From NCBI RefSeq assembly GCF_014892575.1, contig NZ_JADBGI010000008.1, positions 156,626-220,625 of the forward strand: DNA of 64,000 nt, given 5' to 3'. Below the pieces are notes generated by a model. That model saw nothing but the letters and a program-made list of their open reading frames with translations. It searched no databases and was not told the origin of the DNA. The position numbers were made by a program, and so were the translations under genes. The stretch's first letter is position 1. Every line of letters begins with the position of its first letter. Shown here one piece after another: positions 61,722 to 64,000 of this stretch. Source of the stretch: Nocardiopsis coralli. Lineage in GTDB: Bacteria; Actinomycetota; Actinomycetes; Streptosporangiales; Streptosporangiaceae.

Positions 61722-62717
61722 GTGTCCTGGCCCTCCGTCTCCGTCGTCATGCCCGTTCTGAACGAAGAGCACCACCTCGCCGCGGCGGTGGAACACGTCC
61801 TGGAGCAGGACTACCCCGGCGAGCTGGAGATCGCGCTCGCCGTGGGCCCCTCGAAGGACCGCACGCGTGAGGTCGCCGACGGCATCGCCGCCGCGGACGC
61901 GCGTGTGACCGTGGTCGACAACCCCTCCGGCAAGACCCCGTCGGCGCTCAACGCCGCCATCGGCGCCTCCTCGCACGACGTCGTGGCCCGCATCGACGGC
62001 CACGCGATGATGCCCTCCGACTACCTGCGGGTGGCCGTGGAGACCCTGGAGGAGACCGGCGCGGACAACGTCGGCGGGATCATGGCGGCCGAGGGCGTCA
62101 CCGCCTGGGAGAAGGCCGTGGCGGCCGCGATGACCTCCAAGATCGGCGTCGGCAACGCCCGCTTCCACACCGGGGGCGAGGGCGGCCCCGCCGACACCGT
62201 CTACCTGGGTGTGTTCCGGCGTTCGGCGCTGGACCGCGTGGGCGGCTACGACGAGGCGTTCCTGCGGGCCCAGGACTGGGAGATGAACCACCGCATCCGG
62301 CAGACCGGCGGCACCGTCTGGTTCCAGCCGCGCATGCGTGTGACCTATCGTCCCCGCCGCACCGTCGCGCTCCTCGCCAAGCAGTACTTCCACTACGGGC
62401 GCTGGCGGCGTGTGGTCGCCCGCCAGCACAAGGGCACCATCAACCTGCGCTACCTCGCGCCGCCGGTGGCCCTGGCAGGGAACCTCGCCGGCCTCGTCGG
62501 CGGGTTCCTGTGGTGGCCGCTGTGGCTCGTGCCCGGCGCCTACCTGGCCCTCGTCGTCGGCGCGACCCTGCCGCTGGGCCGCGGGCTCCCGGCGGCCTCC
62601 CGGCCGATGATCCCGCTGGCGCTCGCCACCATGCACATGTCGTGGGGCGCCGGGTTCATCACGAGCCCGCCGAGCCTGGGTTCGGACTCCCGCACCGCAC
62701 AGGCCGCCCAGGGCTGA
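61722..62717 (+). CDS. Family 2 glycosyltransferase with C-terminal membrane helices
   Basis: 331 aa from GTG 61722 (GGGAAG ribosome site). GT-A domain with VVMPVLNEEHHLAAAVEHVL, RIDGHAMMPSDYL (DxD-like DG motif), TVYLGVFRRSALDRVGGYDE and RAQDWEMNHRIRQTG (ED/QxxRW-like region). Two to three hydrophobic segments at the C-terminus (~247-300) anchor it. Resembles succinoglycan-type glucosyltransferases of actinobacteria. Divergent from the LCP gene; the 288-base gap holds a short GTTGG/CCAAC hairpin and no gene. Confidence 0.9.
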   Translation: MSWPSVSVVMPVLNEEHHLAAAVEHVLEQDYPGELEIALAVGPSKDRTREVADGIAAADARVTVVDNPSGKTPSALNAAIGASSHDVVARIDGHAMMPSDYLRVAVETLEETGADNVGGIMAAEGVTAWEKAVAAAMTSKIGVGNARFHTGGEGGPADTVYLGVFRRSALDRVGGYDEAFLRAQDWEMNHRIRQTGGTVWFQPRMRVTYRPRRTVALLAKQYFHYGRWRRVVARQHKGTINLRYLAPPVALAGNLAGLVGGFLWWPLWLVPGAYLALVVGATLPLGRGLPAASRPMIPLALATMHMSWGAGFITSPPSLGSDSRTAQAAQG

Positions 62718-62820
62718 CCCGCGCCGCCAGCACCCGGTCCGGCCGGAAGCGGCCACCCGCGCCCTGCCGCCCGGGCCGGATCTCTGCTATCGAAGAAGGT
62801 GAGGCACGGGAAGGGTGGGA

Positions 62821-63912
62821 ATGGACGACCTGCGCGGGAACGAGGCGGTCTGGGTCTTCGACGGCGAGACCATCGAGATCCGGTACGAGACCCAGGGCTG
62901 GTTCAAGAGCCCGCTCCTCAAGGAGCTCGGCTCCCTGAGCGTGCCCATGGGCGCCGTCGAGTCGGTCGTGTTCGAACCCGGCGCGGCCCGCAAGAAGGGG
63001 TGGGTGCTCTCCTTGCGCCTGCGTGAGCGCACCGACCCCTACCTGGCGGTGGGCTCCCAGATCGACCCCAAGCTCCAGCCCTTCCGCCTCACCGGGCCCG
63101 CCCGCACCGAGCTGGTCGCCGAGTACCTCGCCGACCAGATGCGCTTCGCCGCGGGCCAGGCCGAGACACCGCCCGACCCCTGGCTCCCGACCCGCCTGGT
63201 CCCCGGTCTGCCCCTGCTCATCACCACGTGCGAGGGACAGGCGGTGCTGGACCCCGACGGTCTGCGCCTGCTCTGGTCCGGTTCGCACGCGGGCGGGTAC
63301 AAGCGCAAGAAGCAGCGGCGCGAGTACACACTCTCCGAGATCACCGGGGTCGAGATCGTGCCCCTGGACGACTGGGGATGGACCTTCCTGCGGGTGGTCA
63401 CCGCCCGGACCGCCAAGGAGGCCGCGGCCAAGCCCAAGCACGACCTCAACATCCTGCGCGCGAACGAGGACGACGACGGCCAGTACCGGGTCTTCCTCAT
63501 GGCCGCCACCGTCACCGCGCACCTGTGGGCCCGCGGTGCGGCGGCCCGTGCGCGCCTGGGCTCGGGCGAGGTCTCCGACGCCGACATCGACGGCCGGCCC
63601 GGCATCAAGGATCCGGAGTGGTGGCGTGAGGCGGCGCAGAACGCGGTCGGCGCCCTGGCCGCGCCGCGCCTGACGATCAACCTGCCCGGCCTCGGGCGGG
63701 GAGCGCCCGCCGACGGCGGTGACGACGGCGCGGTGGAACCCGCGGACGACGGCACCGGCCCGGCGGCCGAGCAGAGGGCCGAGGGCGGCACCGGGCACGA
63801 CACGGACTGGGTCTACGCCCAGATCGAGCGCCTGGGCGAGCTCCGCGACAAGGGGCTGCTGTCGGAGGAGGAGTTCGGCGCGAAGAAGGCCGAGCTGCTG
63901 CGCCGTATCTGA
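62821..63912 (+). CDS. DUF4429/SHOCT-domain protein
   Basis: 363 aa from ATG 62821 (GGGAAGG ribosome site; GTG 62815 also in frame). Two PH-like DUF4429 repeats (residues ~8-110, GSLSVPMGAVESVVFEPGAA; and ~130-235, REYTLSEITGVEIVPLDD), a disordered acidic linker, and a C-terminal SHOCT helix pair (IERLGELRDKGLLSEEEFGA). Such proteins are cytoplasmic or membrane-associated and of unknown function. Confidence 0.85.
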   Translation: MDDLRGNEAVWVFDGETIEIRYETQGWFKSPLLKELGSLSVPMGAVESVVFEPGAARKKGWVLSLRLRERTDPYLAVGSQIDPKLQPFRLTGPARTELVAEYLADQMRFAAGQAETPPDPWLPTRLVPGLPLLITTCEGQAVLDPDGLRLLWSGSHAGGYKRKKQRREYTLSEITGVEIVPLDDWGWTFLRVVTARTAKEAAAKPKHDLNILRANEDDDGQYRVFLMAATVTAHLWARGAAARARLGSGEVSDADIDGRPGIKDPEWWREAAQNAVGALAAPRLTINLPGLGRGAPADGGDDGAVEPADDGTGPAAEQRAEGGTGHDTDWVYAQIERLGELRDKGLLSEEEFGAKKAELLRRI

Positions 63913-63922
63913 AGTCGGGCCC

Positions 63923-63982
63923 GGGGATCTTGCTACTGGAGCCGGGTTCAGCGCTGAAGTCGGCTCCAGTAGCAAGATCCCC
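63923..63982. repeat. 60-bp near-perfect palindrome (long hairpin) after the DUF4429 gene
   Basis: Perfect 21-bp arms at 63923-63943 and 63962-63982 (GGGGATCTTGCTACTGGAGC and onward). The 18-base centre is itself mostly paired (TTCAGC/GCTGAA at 63947-63958). It begins 10 bases after the DUF4429 stop, so it may simply be a strong terminator, but its length, perfect pairing and lack of a T-tract are also compatible with a mobile or extragenic repeat element. Confidence 0.75.
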
Positions 63983-64000
63983 GCGGGGGTCAGCCGTCGC

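Overview
The window is very GC-rich with strongly GC-biased third codon positions. It carries mycothiol biosynthesis (mshB), a sigma-E/RseA/HtrA locus of mycobacterial type, a DUF3117 protein, actinobacterial 7Fe ferredoxin and many membrane-anchored Ser/Thr kinases. This points to a filamentous actinomycete chromosome, probably Nocardiopsaceae-like (Nocardiopsis or a relative); the genus is inference. I saw no rRNA, tRNA, CRISPR array, prophage or insertion sequence.

Layout. (1) 1-7.2 kb: two different succinate dehydrogenases face away from each other around a LysR regulator. On the left is an Sdh1-type operon (membrane anchor plus flavoprotein, cut by the window edge) with a perfect Crp-type palindrome in its leader. 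On the right is a b558-type sdhC-sdhA-sdhB operon. (2) 7.2-11 kb: a Doc-type toxin/antitoxin module flanked by an exact 45-bp duplication of a hairpin terminator, two tandem GNAT acetyltransferases, a SpoU RNA methylase, a small protein with a C-terminal amyloid-signalling-like motif, and a DUF3054 membrane protein. (3) 11.6-25.7 kb: the main feature, a tandem array of seven transmembrane Ser/Thr protein kinases of two alternating kinds (A-B-A-B-A-B, then a kinase-less lipoprotein with the B ectodomain, then one more B kinase). (4) 25.8-44.9 kb: mainly housekeeping genes: S9 peptidase, mshB, site-2 protease, ferredoxin, the lysine/DAP genes dapC, dapD and dapE, a LOG-family protein, leucyl aminopeptidase and acetyltransferases. 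(5) 44.1-50.2 kb: an envelope-stress locus (O-methyltransferase, ECF sigma factor with its own ECF-type promoter, anti-sigma factor, RseB-like protein, HtrA protease, Mrp ATPase), syntenic with mycobacterial sigE. (6) 50.4-64 kb: CPBP protease, GtrA protein, purK-purE, a secreted TNT-domain (NAD glycohydrolase type) protein, a TetR/MFS efflux pair, UDP-glucose dehydrogenase, an LCP cell-wall ligase, a GT2 glycosyltransferase and a DUF4429/SHOCT protein, ending in a near-perfect 60-bp palindrome.

How the parts fit. The respiratory, DAP, purine and sigma-E blocks are typical actinobacterial core genes. The accessory interest lies in the kinase array, which looks like a repeatedly duplicated two-component sensing unit (one beta-rich A ectodomain, one LolA/LppX-like B ectodomain), and in three small conflict-type elements: the Doc module, the amyloid-motif protein and the TNT toxin.
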